Shown: positions 6,051 through 6,981 of the stretch, in pieces | Position numbering within the stretch: the stretch's first letter is position 1 | Layout: every line of letters begins with the position of its first letter | Assembly: GCA_019417145.1 (NCBI GenBank) | Contig: DXVY01000088.1 | Location: forward strand, 1-6,981 | Source: Clostridiales bacterium | Lineage (GTDB): Bacteria > Bacillota > Clostridia > Oscillospirales > Acutalibacteraceae | DNA: 6,981 bases | Direction: 5' to 3' | Made by a program: the position numbers and the translations under genes | The notes under the pieces: model-generated | Databases searched by the model: none | What the model saw: only the letters and a program-made list of their open reading frames with translations | Told to the model about the DNA's origin: nothing

Positions 6051-6980
6051 TCATCCTTGTCGGGCCAGGATCTTACAGATCTCCATCACGTCGGCGATGG
6101 TGATCTCCCCGTCGCCGTCCAGGTCGCCACGGGCAATTTCATCGTCCGTGGGATCGGTGCCCGCCGCCTCTCGGGCCATGACCTTGCAGGCCTCCATCAC
6201 GTCGGCGATGGTCACCTCCCCGTCCTTATCCAGGTCGCCTTTTACAATCGGATCCGGTATGTCCGCCTCCGTGATCTCCAGTTCCAGGCTGGCCGTGATG
6301 GTCGGGTCGCTGCGCAGGGACGCCTTTACCACAATCTTCCCCACGCCCAACGGCCGCAAAATGCCATCGGCGTCCACTTGGGCCAGTTCGGAAGGATTCC
6401 CGTTCTCGTCCTCCACCGTCCATTCTACGTTCCGATTGCTGGCGTAGTCTGGTTGGGTGTCGATGTACAGCTGCAACGTCTGGTCCAGACCAACCGTCTG
6501 CACATCCCCCTCAGTCCGGATCCGGATGCTCTCCGGGTTCACCTGTTTCTCGTATACGAACATCTCGCTGATCGCCACCGCCATGCCGTCCACATGCTCC
6601 ATGACAAACAGCAGCCTGTCGGTCCGCACCGGCGCAAAGGTTATGGTGTTCATGCCGACCGTAAACCCATCCAGCTTATCCTGCCGGCTCACGTCCGCAT
6701 AGGACCGGCCGTTCCAGTATTTGACCCGGATGGTAACGGGCGCTTTACATCCCTCGTCCTCGAAGAAGGCAAAGGCCACCGAATCCACCGTGTATTCCTT
6801 ATCCAGTTCCACGCCCACCTCCGCGTCATAGAGGTAGGTCTTGTCGTCCATGCGATAGTCGGTCCAAGACCGAGAACTGTTGTCTATATCCAAAACCCCA
6901 TCGTTGATTTCCAGCAACCGATCGGCATATCTGCCGTCGTATCCGGTCTGGCAGGTTGCGGTGTTCTCGCCCACAAAGGC
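6051..6980 (-). CDS. C-terminal part of an exported dockerin protein with galactose-binding-like and Ig-like domains
   Basis: The frame is open from the right window edge to TGA 6051-6053, so only the C-terminal part (about 309 residues) is seen. A GTG at 6972-6974 lies inside domain sequence and is not a real start. Counting from that codon, residues 8-142 resemble an F5/8 type C (galactose-binding-like) beta-sandwich, with YADRLLEINDG at its start, VTIRVKYWNGRSYADVS in the middle and LLFVMEH near its end. Residues 145-236 form a bacterial Ig-like (BIG2-type) domain: LQLYIDTQPDYASNRNVEWT, then VDADGILRPLGVGKIVVKA. Residues 246-307 are a type I dockerin of two Ca-binding repeats. Such modules sit at the C terminus of secreted glycoside hydrolases or other surface proteins, the dockerin anchoring the protein to a cohesin partner. 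The catalytic domain and signal peptide lie outside the window, so the enzyme class is unknown. Confidence 0.88.
   Translation of the reverse strand, partial: AFVGENTATCQTGYDGRYADRLLEINDGVLDIDNSSRSWTDYRMDDKTYLYDAEVGVELDKEYTVDSVAFAFFEDEGCKAPVTIRVKYWNGRSYADVSRQDKLDGFTVGMNTITFAPVRTDRLLFVMEHVDGMAVAISEMFVYEKQVNPESIRIRTEGDVQTVGLDQTLQLYIDTQPDYASNRNVEWTVEDENGNPSELAQVDADGILRPLGVGKIVVKASLRSDPTITASLELEITEADIPDPIVKGDLDKDGEVTIADVMEACKVMAREAAGTDPTDDEIARGDLDGDGEITIADVMEICKILARQG
6054..6239 (-). repeat. Dockerin duplication encoded as two near-identical DNA repeats 111 bp apart
   Basis: The two dockerin repeats are GDLDKDGEVTIADVMEACKV (from residue 246, 6174-6239) and GDLDGDGEITIADVMEICKI (from residue 283, 6054-6128). 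Each has the D-x-D-x-D-G...T-x-x-D calcium loop and a following helix. At DNA level, 48-bp blocks at 6080-6127 and 6191-6238 differ at about six positions and are spaced exactly 37 codons apart. The linker between repeats (EAAGTDPTDDEIAR) is acidic. Confidence 0.85.
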
Positions 6981-6981
6981 C

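Noticed and set aside
6080..6238. Tandem repeats that might suggest a CRISPR or mobile repeat
   Set aside because: There are only two copies, in frame and 37 codons apart, fully explained by the two dockerin repeats.
6028..6447. 139-codon plus-strand open frame opposite the dockerin region
   Set aside because: Its Ser-rich repeated sequence is simply the antisense reading of the duplicated dockerin DNA.

Overview
The window reads as chromosomal DNA of an anaerobic Gram-positive bacterium, most likely a G+C-rich member of the Clostridia (Firmicutes). This is inferred from strong AGGAGG-type ribosome binding sites, a MarR plus two half-size ABC exporter operon, a YibE/F membrane protein, and a secreted dockerin-bearing protein. 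No rRNA, tRNA, phage, transposase or CRISPR signal was seen.

Layout: (1) Positions 2-1171, plus strand, hold the 3' part of a YibE/F-family membrane protein gene that enters from the left edge. (2) A 16-bp hairpin at 1217-1251 separates it from a convergent small minus-strand gene, 1284-1532, for an 82-residue HMA (heavy-metal-associated) protein with a GMxCxxC site. (3) The roughly 310-bp gap 1533-1845 has no convincing gene. It holds an 18-bp near-palindrome (1696-1713) resembling a DtxR-type metal-repressor site upstream of the HMA gene, an imperfect inverted repeat (1751-1792), and the terminator hairpin (1804-1837) of the next operon. (4) A minus-strand operon runs from 5835 to 1846: a MarR-type repressor, then two half-transporters of a heterodimeric ABC exporter, with overlaps of 13 and 20 nt. 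A sigma-A-type promoter (TTGACT-16-TATAAT) lies upstream, with inverted repeats over its -10 box that are the likely MarR operator. (5) Positions 6051-6980, minus strand, hold the C-terminal part of a large exported protein: a galactose-binding-like beta-sandwich, a bacterial Ig-like domain, and a two-repeat type I dockerin. A GC-rich hairpin follows it.

How the parts work together: the MarR, ABC1 and ABC2 genes form one self-regulated export module. ABC1 carries a degenerate ATP site (Gly to Ala in Walker A, Asp for the catalytic Glu, Gln for the switch His), and ABC2 carries the intact catalytic residues. This is the asymmetric arrangement known from BmrCD, LmrCD and TM287/288. The HMA gene is probably an independent metal-responsive unit. 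The dockerin protein probably belongs to a polysaccharide-degrading or cell-surface locus that continues to the right. I do not see a clearly new multi-gene system. The most unusual points are the isolated HMA gene with a metalloregulator-like palindrome, the layered repeats at the MarR promoter, and the symmetric, atypical dockerin.
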